Shown piece after piece: positions 25,934 through 34,435 of a stretch of DNA of 64,000 nt. This DNA is from Streptomyces piniterrae (GTDB lineage: Bacteria > Actinomycetota > Actinomycetes > Streptomycetales > Streptomycetaceae). Both the position numbers and the translations under genes were made by a program. Every line of letters starts with the position of its first letter. The first letter of the stretch is position 1. The stretch spans positions 242,957-306,956 of the forward strand of contig NZ_SUMB01000013.1 of NCBI RefSeq assembly GCF_005048155.1. Reading direction: 5' to 3'. Under the pieces are notes generated by a model. That model saw nothing but the letters and a program-made list of their open reading frames with translations, made no database searches and was not told the origin of the DNA.

Positions 25934-26689
25934 ATGACGACGACTCAGCAGTGGGGCGGACAGGGTGAGCAGGACGCGACCGGGGAGTCGGACGCACCGC
26001 CCGCCGCTGGGGCGAAGCGCGCGACGGCCACGGGGGTGGCGGGCGTGCTGGCGCGGATGCGGGCGCTGGATGCGGCGCTGCCCGCCGACGACGGGGTGGC
26101 CGTCTTCAACCGGGTCTATCTGACCGTCACCGAAGCGGTGGCCCGGCGCATCGGGGACGGCGCCTTCCAGGATCCGTCGGCCGCCGGCGAGCTGGACGTC
26201 CACTTCGCGGAGCGCTACTTCGACGCGGTGGACGCCGCGGCCGCCGGGCGGCGGCCGCCCGCCTGCTGGCGGCCGCTCTTCCAGCTCCGCCGCCACCCGG
26301 GCGTGCGTCCGCTGCAGTTCGCGCTGGCCGGTATCAATGCGCACATCGGGCACGATCTGGCGCTCGCCGTAGTGGACACCTGCCGGGCGCTGGACTGCGA
26401 ACCGCCGTCCCTGGCAGCGGACTTCGACCGTATCGGGGACGTCCTGACCGGCCTCGAGGAGCGGATCCGGGAGAGTCTGATGCCCGGCCCCGACGTGCTG
26501 GACATCGCCGATCCGCTCACCCACCTCGCCGGTTCCTGGAGCCTGGAGATGGCCAGGGACGGCGCCTGGGCGGCGGCCCGGATGCTGTGGGGCGCGCGCC
26601 GGCTGCCCGAGGTCGCCGAGGAGTTCACCGAGCGGCTGGACGCAAGCGTGGGCCTGGTCGGCCGGTGCCTGCTCACGCCGCTGAACTGA
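25934..26689 (+). CDS. DUF5995-type protein of unknown function
   Basis: A 251-residue soluble, mostly helical protein. After a polar, disordered N-terminus (about 1-30) it shows RMRALDAALPADDGVAVFNRVYLTVTEAV, HFAERYFDAVD, a WRPLFQLR stretch and GINAHIGHDLALAVVDTC. The His residues of GINAHIGHD are in a pattern I recall from DUF5995 proteins. No signal peptide. It converges on davB with only 43 nt between them. Biochemical function unknown. Confidence 0.75.
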   Translation: MTTTQQWGGQGEQDATGESDAPPAAGAKRATATGVAGVLARMRALDAALPADDGVAVFNRVYLTVTEAVARRIGDGAFQDPSAAGELDVHFAERYFDAVDAAAAGRRPPACWRPLFQLRRHPGVRPLQFALAGINAHIGHDLALAVVDTCRALDCEPPSLAADFDRIGDVLTGLEERIRESLMPGPDVLDIADPLTHLAGSWSLEMARDGAWAAARMLWGARRLPEVAEEFTERLDASVGLVGRCLLTPLN

Positions 26690-26732
26690 GGCGCCCAGCG
26701 GGTGAGCGGGCAGGTTTGGCCGGTGGCCCGCG

Positions 26733-28427
26733 TCAGTCCTCCGGGAGCTCGACCGGCGCGATCTCGTCGTACACGTCACCGGGTCCCGGGTTGCTCGCGT
26801 CGGTGCCGCCACCGAAGTGGTGCATCACGCCCCACACCGCGTTCAGCGCGGTCTGCACGGCGCCCTCGGCCCAGCCCGCGGTCCACGAGATGTCGTCGCC
26901 CGCCAGGAAGATGCCGCGCTTGTCCTCGGGCAGCCGGTCCTGCATGAAGTGGGTGAACAGACGGCGCTGGTAGCGGTAGTGGCCGGGCAGGTTGGCCTTG
27001 AAGGCGCCCATGAAATAGGGCTCGTTCTCCCAGGACACGGTGACCGGGTTGCCGATGATGTGGCTGCGGATGTCGACGTTCGGATAGATCTCGGACAGCG
27101 ACTTCAGCATGACCTCCATCCGCTCGTTGGCGTTCAGCGGCAGCCACTTGAGGCTGTCGTCGCACCAGGTGTACGAGAGGCAGATGACGGCCGGCTGGTC
27201 CGGGCCGTTGTCGAGCAGATAGGTACCGCGGGTCATCCGGTCGGTGAGCGTCATACTCATCACGTCCCGGCCCGTCTCCTCGTCGGTGTCCAGCCAGAAG
27301 GGCCGGTCGACGGGCACGAACAGCTTGCTCGACTCCATGTAGTGGGTGCGCTCCATCGCCGTCCAGTGGTCGATGGGGAACAGCGCGTCGTCACAGGCGA
27401 TCTTCGACAGCAGCATCCAGGACTGCGCGGTGAACACGGCCGCCTCGTACGTACGGATGTCGCCGTCCGCGTCGGTGACGGTGATCCGGTTGCCGGCCGT
27501 ACGGTTGAGCCGGGTCACGGCCGGGCGGGGCGCGCCGTCGTGCAGCGACGCCAGCGAGGTGCCCTGCGCCCAGTGGACGATCTTCTCCGGCTCGCGCTCC
27601 CAGAGGCGCAGCGGCAGCTGCTGGCTGCCGCCGACGATGCCGCGGTGGTGGTCGTCGGCCTCGGTGTAGACGACGCGGAGGATCTCCAGGATGGAGTTGG
27701 GGAAGTCGGTGTCCCAGCCGCCGGTGCCGAAGCCGACCTGCCCGAAGATCTCCCGGTGCCGGAAGGACTTGAAAGCGGTCGAGTCGCAGAGGTAGCCGTA
27801 GAAGGTCTGGTTGTCGAGCTTCTCCACCAGGCGGGCCCAGATCTCACGGATGCGCGGGACGTCGCGCTCGCGGATCGCCCGGTTCATGTCGGAGAAGTCC
27901 GCGCCCTCTTCGAGGCAGGCGTTCCAGGCGTCCATGACCTGGTGGTAGACCTCGGGGAGGTCGTCCACGGTGCGGGCGTAGTGCGACTCGCCCTTGAGGT
28001 CGACGATGGTCGAAGGGGTGTCCGGGGCCAGCGGGTTGGGGAACGGCCTGGTCTTCAGGCCCACCAGGTCGATGTAGTGCTGGAGGGCGGTGGAGCTGGG
28101 CGGGAAGCGCATCGCGCCCATCTCGGCGGTCAGGGAGGGGTCGCAGCCCTCGAAGCCGACGGTGCGCAGCCGGCCGCCGATCTGGTCCGCCTCGTAGACG
28201 ACGGGCTTGAGGCCCATCTTCATCAGCTCGTAGGCGGTGATGATGCCGGAGAGGCCGCCGCCGATGACCGCGACCTCCTTGCCGTGCTCGACCGCGGGGA
28301 TCTGGCCGAGGCCCGCCGGGTGGGCGAGGAAGTCGTCGTAGGCGTACGGGAAGTCCGGGCCGAACATGGTGATCGGCGGCTGGACATCCGCGTGGTGGGC
28401 GGCGGCGGTGGGCACCGTGGACGTCAT
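26733..28427 (-). CDS. davB: L-lysine 2-monooxygenase homologue (flavin amine oxidase family)
   Basis: A 564-residue FAD enzyme. Residues about 21-45 (MFGPDFPYAYDD, HPAGLGQIP), the dinucleotide motif VIGGGLSG (about 54-61) with Glu79 at the end of strand two, SFRHREIFGQVGFGTGGWD and the C-terminal GIFLAGDDISWTAGW closely match Pseudomonas DavB as I remember it. DavB converts L-lysine to 5-aminovaleramide with O2. The adjacent davA-type amidase supports this specificity over Trp or Phe 2-monooxygenase, but substrate is inferred. It lies 234 nt downstream of davA on the same strand. Confidence 0.85.
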   Translation of the reverse strand: MTSTVPTAAAHHADVQPPITMFGPDFPYAYDDFLAHPAGLGQIPAVEHGKEVAVIGGGLSGIITAYELMKMGLKPVVYEADQIGGRLRTVGFEGCDPSLTAEMGAMRFPPSSTALQHYIDLVGLKTRPFPNPLAPDTPSTIVDLKGESHYARTVDDLPEVYHQVMDAWNACLEEGADFSDMNRAIRERDVPRIREIWARLVEKLDNQTFYGYLCDSTAFKSFRHREIFGQVGFGTGGWDTDFPNSILEILRVVYTEADDHHRGIVGGSQQLPLRLWEREPEKIVHWAQGTSLASLHDGAPRPAVTRLNRTAGNRITVTDADGDIRTYEAAVFTAQSWMLLSKIACDDALFPIDHWTAMERTHYMESSKLFVPVDRPFWLDTDEETGRDVMSMTLTDRMTRGTYLLDNGPDQPAVICLSYTWCDDSLKWLPLNANERMEVMLKSLSEIYPNVDIRSHIIGNPVTVSWENEPYFMGAFKANLPGHYRYQRRLFTHFMQDRLPEDKRGIFLAGDDISWTAGWAEGAVQTALNAVWGVMHHFGGGTDASNPGPGDVYDEIAPVELPED

Positions 28428-28661
28428 CGGGGTACGACTCCTTGCGGACAGCGCAAAGCAGGGCAGAGCGGGGCGGGGCAGGGGGCAGAGCGGGGGGATC
28501 GGGCGGGAGCGGAGCAGGGGGGATCGAGGCGCGCCGGGGTGCGGCGGCGCGGCCGGACGGTGCGGCTTTACGGCTTTGAGGCTTCGGGTCGGGCGGGGCG
28601 GATCAGGTGGCGGCGCGGCGGATCGGGCGGCTGGGTGGATCGGGCGGCTGGGCGGATCAGG
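28428..28661. other. G-rich repetitive spacer between davA and davB
   Basis: On the plus strand this 234-nt gap is very G-rich and repetitive, with GCGGGGC-like and GGATCGGGCGGCTGGG-like units repeated in tandem near 28605-28660. I see no gene, clear terminator or motif copy of the type found upstream of davA. It may weaken or separately regulate davB expression. Confidence 0.45.
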
Positions 28662-29471
28662 TCATGTCAGTGATCCGTACAGCTCCGCCCGGCGGTCGTG
28701 CAGATACGGGTTGTCCACCCGCGATTCCTTCAGGAAGGCGGCGTCGACGTCGGCCGTCACCAGCTGCTCGGCGCGGCCGGCGCGGGCGCGTACGACACCG
28801 TCCGGGCCGGCCAGGCAGCTGAGGCCGACGAACTCGAACTCGCCCTCCGCGCCGACCCGGTTGACGTACGCGACATACATCTGGTTCTCGAAGGCGCGCA
28901 CCGGGATCACCGACTCCGCGACGAACTGGAAGGGGTGCATCTGGGCCGTGGGCACCAGCAGCAGATCGGTGCCGGCCAGGGCGTGCGCCCGGACGTTCTC
29001 CGGGAACTCGACGTCGTAGCAGATCATGATGCCGATCTGGACGCCGTCGAGCTGGGCCTGGACGACGGGGGTGTCGCCGGGCGTGAACCACTCGCGCTCG
29101 AAGCAGCCGAAGAGATGCGTCTTGCGGTAGTTCGCGAGGCGGGTGCCGTCCGGGCCGATGAGCTGCGCGGAGTTGTAGACGGGGCCGCCGGGGTCGCCGG
29201 CCGGGCGCTCCGGGTAGCCGTAGAGGATCGCGATGCCGTGGTCGGCGGCGATCCGGGCGACCTCGTCGGCGCTCTCGCCGTCGGCCGGCTCGGCGAGCTC
29301 GCCAACACCGGAGCCGATGGCATAGCCGGTCAGGAACAGCTCGGGGCACACCAGCAGCCCGGCACCGGACGACGCCGCGTCGCCGGCCGCCCAGGCCAGC
29401 ACCTTGAGGTTGTACTCCACATCGCCGGGCCGGCCCGAACTCTGGAGCAGGGCGGTACGCAACGACGACAT
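28662..29471 (-). CDS. davA: 5-aminovaleramide amidohydrolase homologue (nitrilase superfamily)
   Basis: A 269-residue carbon-nitrogen hydrolase with the Glu-Lys-Cys triad visible: Glu44 in CPELFLTGY, Lys117 in NYRKTHLFG and Cys151 in MICYDVEFPENV. The overall sequence resembles Pseudomonas DavA, which hydrolyses 5-aminovaleramide to 5-aminovalerate. Pairing with davB supports the same step here. I chose ATG at 29471 with GAGGGG upstream; a start at 29546 would add 25 unlikely residues. The promoter region carries two phased GATTCGTTGCGC-like motifs (29565-29607). Confidence 0.85.
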   Translation of the reverse strand: MSSLRTALLQSSGRPGDVEYNLKVLAWAAGDAASSGAGLLVCPELFLTGYAIGSGVGELAEPADGESADEVARIAADHGIAILYGYPERPAGDPGGPVYNSAQLIGPDGTRLANYRKTHLFGCFEREWFTPGDTPVVQAQLDGVQIGIMICYDVEFPENVRAHALAGTDLLLVPTAQMHPFQFVAESVIPVRAFENQMYVAYVNRVGAEGEFEFVGLSCLAGPDGVVRARAGRAEQLVTADVDAAFLKESRVDNPYLHDRRAELYGSLT

Positions 29472-29556
29472 GGGACCCCTCGGCGGGACGGTTGGGCGGG
29501 ACGCATTGACGGTACGGGCCACCGGCGATCCTGGACAAGCCGCCACCGTTGCGTGC

Positions 29557-29607
29557 CCGCGGAGGATTCATTGCGCTTTCAAGGGCCTCCGCGGCGATTC
29601 GTTGCGC
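29557..29607. promoter_or_regulatory. Putative operator upstream of davA: phased repeats and inverted repeat
   Basis: GATTCATTGCGC (29565-29576) and GATTCGTTGCGC (29596-29607) are direct repeats 31 bp apart, about three helical turns. CCGCGGAGG (29557-29565) and CCTCCGCGG (29586-29594) form a 9-bp inverted repeat overlapping them. The same 12-bp motif occurs three times upstream of the permease-lrp unit at 34180-34242. Confidence 0.55.
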
Positions 29608-29641
29608 CCCGCGTCTGCGCAGGTCGGACGGGGCGTGCGGG

Positions 29642-30568
29642 CTAGGCGCCGACCGTCTCCGCCATGACCTGCCGTACGAGTGCGCGCAGCCAGATGTGGC
29701 CGGCGTCCGCGTCCTGGCGGGGGTGCCAGGCCATGGCCATGGTCATCGAGGGCAGGTCGAGCGGGATCTCCAGCGTCCGCAGCCCCAGCCTGCGGACTGT
29801 CGCGGCCCCGATCCGTTCGTTGCTCAGCCCCACCGCGTCGCTGTCCTGCACCATCATCAGCGAGGCGGCGAAGGTGGGAACGGTGGCGATCACCTTGCGG
29901 CGCAGTCCCCGCTCGGCGAGTGCCGCGTCGATGGGTCCGGTGAGGCGGCCGCGGCGGGAGAAGTTGATGTGCGCGGCGTCGGCGAAGCGGCGCGCGGTGA
30001 GTTTCGCGGCGGTGAGCGGATGCCCTTCGCGCACCACCGCGACGCCGCGGTCCTCGAAGAGTTCCTCGGTCCGGATCTCCGGCTCGCGGCTGTCGATGAC
30101 GCCGAGCTCCAGGTCGGCGGCGCCGTCGCGCAGCAGCGGTACGTCGATATGGCTCTCGCCGAGGAAGCGCAGCACCACCTGGGGCGCCTCCCTGGCGGCG
30201 CGGGCGACGAGCCGCGGGCCGACGGCGGTGACGAGGAGATCGTTGGCGTTGATGGTGAACACCCGGGCCAGCTGGGCCGGGTCGGCGGGCGCCGACGGCG
30301 CGAGTACACCGTGCGCCGCCTCCACCAGCCGCCGTACGTCGGCCCTGATCTCCAGGGCGCGCGGGGTCGGCACCATCCGGCGGCCGGCGCGTACGAGGAC
30401 GGGGTCGCCGATCGTACGGCGGATGCGGCCCAGCGCGCGGCTCATGGCAGGGCCGGAGAGCCCCAGCCGGTCGGCGGCCGCGGTGACGCTCTCCTCTTCG
30501 AGCAGGGCGTCCAGCGCCGTCAGCAGGTTGAGGTCGATGTTTGCGTTTCGCGCAATCATGCAGTGCAC
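29642..30568 (-). CDS. LysR-family transcriptional regulator
   Basis: A 308-residue LysR-type protein. The N-terminal winged helix-turn-helix (about 10-70) includes DLNLLTALDALLEEESVTAAADRL and GLSGPAMSRALGRIR, followed by the periplasmic-binding-like effector domain (about 95-300). It is divergent from the MFS gene at 30614, the classical arrangement of a LysR regulator and its target. The start is either at 30568 or the internal ATG at 30559. Its stop lies 170 nt before davA, so read-through into davA is possible. Confidence 0.88.
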   Translation of the reverse strand: MHCMIARNANIDLNLLTALDALLEEESVTAAADRLGLSGPAMSRALGRIRRTIGDPVLVRAGRRMVPTPRALEIRADVRRLVEAAHGVLAPSAPADPAQLARVFTINANDLLVTAVGPRLVARAAREAPQVVLRFLGESHIDVPLLRDGAADLELGVIDSREPEIRTEELFEDRGVAVVREGHPLTAAKLTARRFADAAHINFSRRGRLTGPIDAALAERGLRRKVIATVPTFAASLMMVQDSDAVGLSNERIGAATVRRLGLRTLEIPLDLPSMTMAMAWHPRQDADAGHIWLRALVRQVMAETVGA

Positions 30569-30575
30569 ACCTTGC

Positions 30576-30589
30576 AGTTGAGGTCAACT
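30576..30589. promoter_or_regulatory. Likely LysR operator in the divergent gap
   Basis: AGTTGA (30576-30581) and TCAACT (30584-30589) form a perfect inverted repeat with a 2-nt spacer in the 45-bp gap between the divergent LysR and MFS genes. A second palindromic pattern, TTGCG-TTTCG-CGCAA, overlaps the LysR start (30541-30555). Confidence 0.5.
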
Positions 30590-30613
30590 GGCAGCGACTC
30601 TAGCCTCCCCGCC

Positions 30614-32065
30614 ATGACCTCGACCGTTTCCGCTTCTCCTGCCACCGCTGTCGGCGCGCCCCGCGACCGGCGGTCCGTGACGGCCGCGATGTGCGCCTGT
30701 GTGCTGGTCGCGCAGTCGCTGGTCGCGGCGATCAACCTCGCCGTCCCCAAGATCGCCGCGAGCGGTCTGCATCCGTCCGCCGCCCAACTGCTGTGGATCG
30801 TCGACATTTACGTACTCGTCTTCGCGGGACTGCTGATCCCGGCCGGTGCGCTCGGCGACCGGTTCGGCCGCAAGGGCGTCCTGCTGACCGGGCTCGGTGT
30901 CTTCGCCGCCGGGGCCCTGCTGAGCGCGCTGGCGCCCGCCCTCCCGGTCCTGCTGGCGGGCCGCGCGCTGGCGGGCGCCGGCGCCGCGCTGCTGGTGCCG
31001 GCGACCATGTCCGTGCTGCTGCACTCCTGCCCTCCCGACCGCAAGGCCGGAGCCGTCGCCGCCTGGAGCGCGGCCATGGGTGTGGGCGGCATGGTGGGCA
31101 ATGCGGGCGGCGCGCTGATCCTCCAATATCTGCCCTGGCAGGGCCTGTTCTGGGCGTATGTCCCGCTGGCGCTGGGCCTGTCCGGCTGGGTGGCGCTGGC
31201 CGCGCCCCGGGTCCCCCGGCAGACCGCGGCACTGGACCTGCCCGGCTCCGGGCTGCTGGTGCTCGGCTCGGCCGCGCTGCTGTTCGGCATCATCGAGGGC
31301 CCCGGGCTCGGCTGGCTCTCCCCCGCCGTGCTCGGCGCGTTCGCCCTGGCCGTCGCCGTCTTCACGCTGTTCGTACGGCATGGCCTGCGCGCCGCGCACC
31401 CGGTGCTGGACCCCCGGCTGTTCCGTCTGCCCCGGCTGCGTGCCGGAGCTGCCGGACTGGCGGTGGCCTTCTTCGGAATGTTCGCCCTGTTCTACGTCAA
31501 CGCCCAGTTCCTGCAGTACGTGAAGGGCTATTCACCGCTGCAGACGGGCTTGGCGATCGTGCCGCTGGCGTTCGGGATGATGGCGGTGACGAAGTACGGG
31601 ATGCGCGGGGCGCGGCGGCTCGGCGAGGCCAGGACGGTCGGCGCGGGGCTGGGGCTGATAGCCGTCGGCCTGCTGCTGCTCTCCACCGCGGAAGCCGGCA
31701 CACCGTACCCGCTCTACCTGCTGTTTCTCCTGCTGATGGTGGCCGGTGCGGGGCTTGCGATGCCGACGCTGTCCCATGCCGTCGTGGCGTCCGTCCCTGC
31801 CCGCCGCTCGGGGATGGGCTCCGGACTCCAGGGCGCGGCAAGGGAGTTGGGGGCCGCGCTGGGGATCGCCGTGGTGGGCACCGTACTGTCCGTGCGCTTC
31901 GCCTCGGGAACGGGGCACGGCGCCGCGGCGGCCACCGCCTTCACCGACGCCACGGCGCTGGGTTATCGCATCGCGGCGGGCGTCGTGCTCCTCGCGGGCA
32001 TCGCCGTGGTCACCGGCCTGCGCAGCGGCGTACGGGCCAGGCGCCGGCCCAGGGTCCGGCCCTAG
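30614..32065 (+). CDS. MFS drug-exporter-like transporter (DHA2 type)
   Basis: A 483-residue membrane protein with about 14 transmembrane segments, as in the DHA2 family. Motifs are LWIVDIYVLVFAGLLIPAG, the loop GDRFGRKGVLL and GAGAALLVPATMS near the end of segment five. Export of a small molecule is inferred; it may be induced through the divergent LysR regulator. ATG at 30614 gives a start matching the family; upstream in-frame residues are antisense to LysR. Its last 4 nt overlap the stop of the convergent lrp gene. Confidence 0.9.
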   Translation: MTSTVSASPATAVGAPRDRRSVTAAMCACVLVAQSLVAAINLAVPKIAASGLHPSAAQLLWIVDIYVLVFAGLLIPAGALGDRFGRKGVLLTGLGVFAAGALLSALAPALPVLLAGRALAGAGAALLVPATMSVLLHSCPPDRKAGAVAAWSAAMGVGGMVGNAGGALILQYLPWQGLFWAYVPLALGLSGWVALAAPRVPRQTAALDLPGSGLLVLGSAALLFGIIEGPGLGWLSPAVLGAFALAVAVFTLFVRHGLRAAHPVLDPRLFRLPRLRAGAAGLAVAFFGMFALFYVNAQFLQYVKGYSPLQTGLAIVPLAFGMMAVTKYGMRGARRLGEARTVGAGLGLIAVGLLLLSTAEAGTPYPLYLLFLLLMVAGAGLAMPTLSHAVVASVPARRSGMGSGLQGAARELGAALGIAVVGTVLSVRFASGTGHGAAAATAFTDATALGYRIAAGVVLLAGIAVVTGLRSGVRARRRPRVRP

Positions 32066-32517
32066 CCCGGCGCCCCCGACCCGAACCGCCGCAGCAGCGG
32101 CGAGAGCACCAGCACGGACTTGGTCCGCTCCACGAAGGGCTCGCCCGCTATGCGTTCCAGTACCCGCTCGAAGTGCCGCATGTCGGAGGCGAAGACCTGG
32201 ACGATGGCGTCCGCCTCACCTGTGACGGTGGAGGCGGACGCCACTTCCGGGTAGCGCGACAGACCGCGGTGGATCGCCTCGGGCGAGGTGTTCCGACTGC
32301 AGTAGAGCTCGATGAACCCCTCGGTCTCCCAACCGAGCGCCGCCGGATCGACCCGTACGGTGAATCCGGTGATGGCGCCGTCGGCCCGCAGCCGGTCCAC
32401 CCGCCGCTTGACGGCCGGGGCGGACAGGCCGACCTCCTGGCCGATGTCGGCGTAGCTGCGGCGGGCGTCCTCGGCGAGGGCGTGGACGATGCGTTCGTCG
32501 AGATCGTTCAGTCGCAC
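32062..32517 (-). CDS. Lrp/AsnC-family transcriptional regulator
   Basis: A 151-residue regulator with an N-terminal helix-turn-helix (about 3-60; LNDLDERIVHALAEDARRSY, GLSAPAVKRRVDRL) and a C-terminal ligand-binding ACT-like domain (about 68-145; STVTGEADAIVQVFASD). Such proteins bind amino acids and act as phased oligomers on DNA. I chose GTG at 32517, 10 nt after the permease stop, so permease and regulator are co-transcribed. It is the best candidate to bind the GATTCGTTGCGC motifs upstream of this unit and of davA. Confidence 0.88.
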   Translation of the reverse strand: MRLNDLDERIVHALAEDARRSYADIGQEVGLSAPAVKRRVDRLRADGAITGFTVRVDPAALGWETEGFIELYCSRNTSPEAIHRGLSRYPEVASASTVTGEADAIVQVFASDMRHFERVLERIAGEPFVERTKSVLVLSPLLRRFGSGAPG

Positions 32518-32527
32518 TGCGGGTGGG

Positions 32528-34000
32528 TCACTTCTCTGCTGTGGCCAATCGGGACCGGCGCATGCCGTATCCGAAGTAGACCACAAGGCCGACGGCCATC
32601 CAGACACCGAAGACCACCCAGGTCACGGCGCCGAGCCTGGTCATCATGCCCACACAGAGCAGAAAACCGATCGCCGGGAACAGCGGGGAGAGCGGCGTAC
32701 GGAAGGTGCGCGGCATCTCGGGGCGGGTGCGGCGCAGCACGATCACCGCGATGTTGACCAGCGCGAACGCGAAGAGGGTGCCGATGCTGGTGGCGTCGGC
32801 CAGCTCGCCGAGCGGCACCGCGGCGGCGAGCACCCCGCAGAACAGCGAGACGATCACGGTGTTGGCGCGCGGCACCCCGCTCTTGGGGTGCACCTTGGAG
32901 AACGCCTTGGGCACCAGGCCGTCCCGGGACATCGCGAAGAGGATGCGGGTCTGGCCGTAGAGCACGGTCAGTACGACGCTGGCGATGGCGATGACCGCGC
33001 CGAAGGCGAGCAGTACGGCCCAGAAGCCCTGGCCCGTGACGTCCTTCATGATCCCGGCCAGTGCGGCCTCCGAGCCCTCGAACTTCTGCCAGGGCATCGC
33101 GCCGACGGCGATGGCCGCGACCAGGCAGTACAGCGCGGTGACGATCACCAGCGAGAGCATGATCGCGCGGGGCAGGTCGCGCTGCGGGTTCCTGGCCTCC
33201 TCGCCGGCCGTGGAGGCCGCGTCGAAGCCGATGTAGGAGAAGAAGAGGGTCGCGCCGGCGGCACTGACGCCCGCCATGCCCAGCGGCATGAAGTTGGCGT
33301 AGTTCCCGGACCGCACGCCCTGCACGGCGACACCGCAGAACAGCAGCAGCGCGACGATCTTGACGACCACCATGATGGTGTTGGCGCGGGCGCTCTCCTT
33401 GGCGCCGCCCAGCAGGAACACCATCGCCAGCATCACGACCAGCAGGGCCGGCAGGTTGAAGATGCCCCCGTCACCGGGCGGCTGGGACAGCGCGTCGGGG
33501 ATGGTGAACCCGACGGTGCCGCCCAGGAATTCGTTCAGATACTGGCCCCAGCCGACGGCGACGGCCGCGACCGAGACGCCGTACTCCAGGATCAGACACC
33601 AGCCGCAGACCCAGGCGATCAGTTCGCCGAGGGTGGCGTAGGCGTAGGAGTAGGACGATCCGGAGACCGGGATGCTGCCGGCCAGCTCCGCGTACGACAG
33701 GGCGGAGAACAGGGCGGTGATGCCCGCGAGGACGAACGCGAGGACGACGGCGGGTCCGGCGTCCGGGACGGCCTCGCCGAGGACCACGAAGATGCCGGTG
33801 CCGAGCGTGGCACCGATGCTGATCATGGTCAGCTGCCACACGCCCATCGAGCGGCGGAGCGTGCCGCCCTCGCCCTTGCCGCCCTCCGCGACCAGTCTCT
33901 CGACCGGTTTGCGCCGCATCAGCCGGGTCCCGAGGCCGCCGGGGGCGGGCGGCCGGGTGTCGCGGTCCCCTGCGGGCGGGGCTGCGCCTTGCTCCAACAC
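32528..34000 (-). CDS. Cationic amino acid permease (APC superfamily, CAT-like)
   Basis: A 490-residue transporter with about 12-13 membrane segments. The first segment region SIGATLGTGIFVVLGEAV and the conserved FFSYIGFDAASTAGEEARNPQRDLP are typical of the CAT/YfnA group, which imports basic amino acids. Lysine uptake is inferred from the neighbouring davAB and Lrp genes. GTG at 34000 is preceded by AAAGGAG at 8 nt; the longer reading to 34054 lacks such a site. First gene of a two-gene unit with lrp. Confidence 0.87.
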   Translation of the reverse strand: MLEQGAAPPAGDRDTRPPAPGGLGTRLMRRKPVERLVAEGGKGEGGTLRRSMGVWQLTMISIGATLGTGIFVVLGEAVPDAGPAVVLAFVLAGITALFSALSYAELAGSIPVSGSSYSYAYATLGELIAWVCGWCLILEYGVSVAAVAVGWGQYLNEFLGGTVGFTIPDALSQPPGDGGIFNLPALLVVMLAMVFLLGGAKESARANTIMVVVKIVALLLFCGVAVQGVRSGNYANFMPLGMAGVSAAGATLFFSYIGFDAASTAGEEARNPQRDLPRAIMLSLVIVTALYCLVAAIAVGAMPWQKFEGSEAALAGIMKDVTGQGFWAVLLAFGAVIAIASVVLTVLYGQTRILFAMSRDGLVPKAFSKVHPKSGVPRANTVIVSLFCGVLAAAVPLGELADATSIGTLFAFALVNIAVIVLRRTRPEMPRTFRTPLSPLFPAIGFLLCVGMMTRLGAVTWVVFGVWMAVGLVVYFGYGMRRSRLATAEK

Positions 34001-34179
34001 TGGGGTGGCTCCTTTATCGCTGCCGTTTGTCACTGGCGGTCGGATGACGGGCAACCGCGACGGCCGGCATGCGGGCAGCGCGAAGCACGACCCGCAGGGT
34101 GACCGCCGAGCAGGCGGTCACCGCCACTCCACGTACTAGCGCATGACCTTACGGCCCGGCCCTGACCTGCCGTAATGCG

Positions 34180-34242
34180 GGTTCCTTGCGCAGCTACATC
34201 TGATCGTTGCGCACCGGCGCCGCGGGCGGTGGTTCGTTGCGC
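34180..34242. promoter_or_regulatory. Putative operator array upstream of the permease-lrp unit
   Basis: Three copies of one 12-bp motif in one orientation: GGTTCCTTGCGC (34180-34191), TGATCGTTGCGC (34201-34212) and GGTTCGTTGCGC (34231-34242). The spacing is 21 and 30 bp, i.e. two and three helical turns. The motif and its orientation relative to transcription match the pair upstream of davA. An Lrp-type regulator encoded in this unit is the obvious candidate ligand. Confidence 0.58.
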
Positions 34243-34365
34243 GCCAGGTTTCGATCGAGTACCCCGCCGGCCCGGTGTCCACGGGCCGGACACCGCGGCG
34301 CCCGCACACCGGACCGTTTTGTGGCGGCCGGTCGCGTGTCCGGGCCGGTCCGTCCCGGACATGCG

Positions 34366-34398
34366 ACCGGCCCCGCACCGATGCGGTGCGGGGCCGGT
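34366..34398 (-). terminator. Intrinsic terminator downstream of guaB1
   Basis: A perfect 14-bp stem: ACCGGCCCCGCACC (34366-34379) with GGTGCGGGGCCGGT (34385-34398), loop GATGC, 37 nt after the guaB1 stop on the minus strand. Confidence 0.88.
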
Positions 34399-34435
34399 GA
34401 GCGGCGCTCCGGGGCCCGTGTGCGGCCCCGTGCCA

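Larger units (their letters stand above)
34001..34435. other. Intergenic region upstream of the permease, downstream of guaB1
   Basis: This 435-bp gap holds the three-copy operator-like array (34180-34242), the guaB1 terminator (34366-34398) and a second CCGG-rich hairpin around 34335-34360. I see no gene. Confidence 0.6.
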
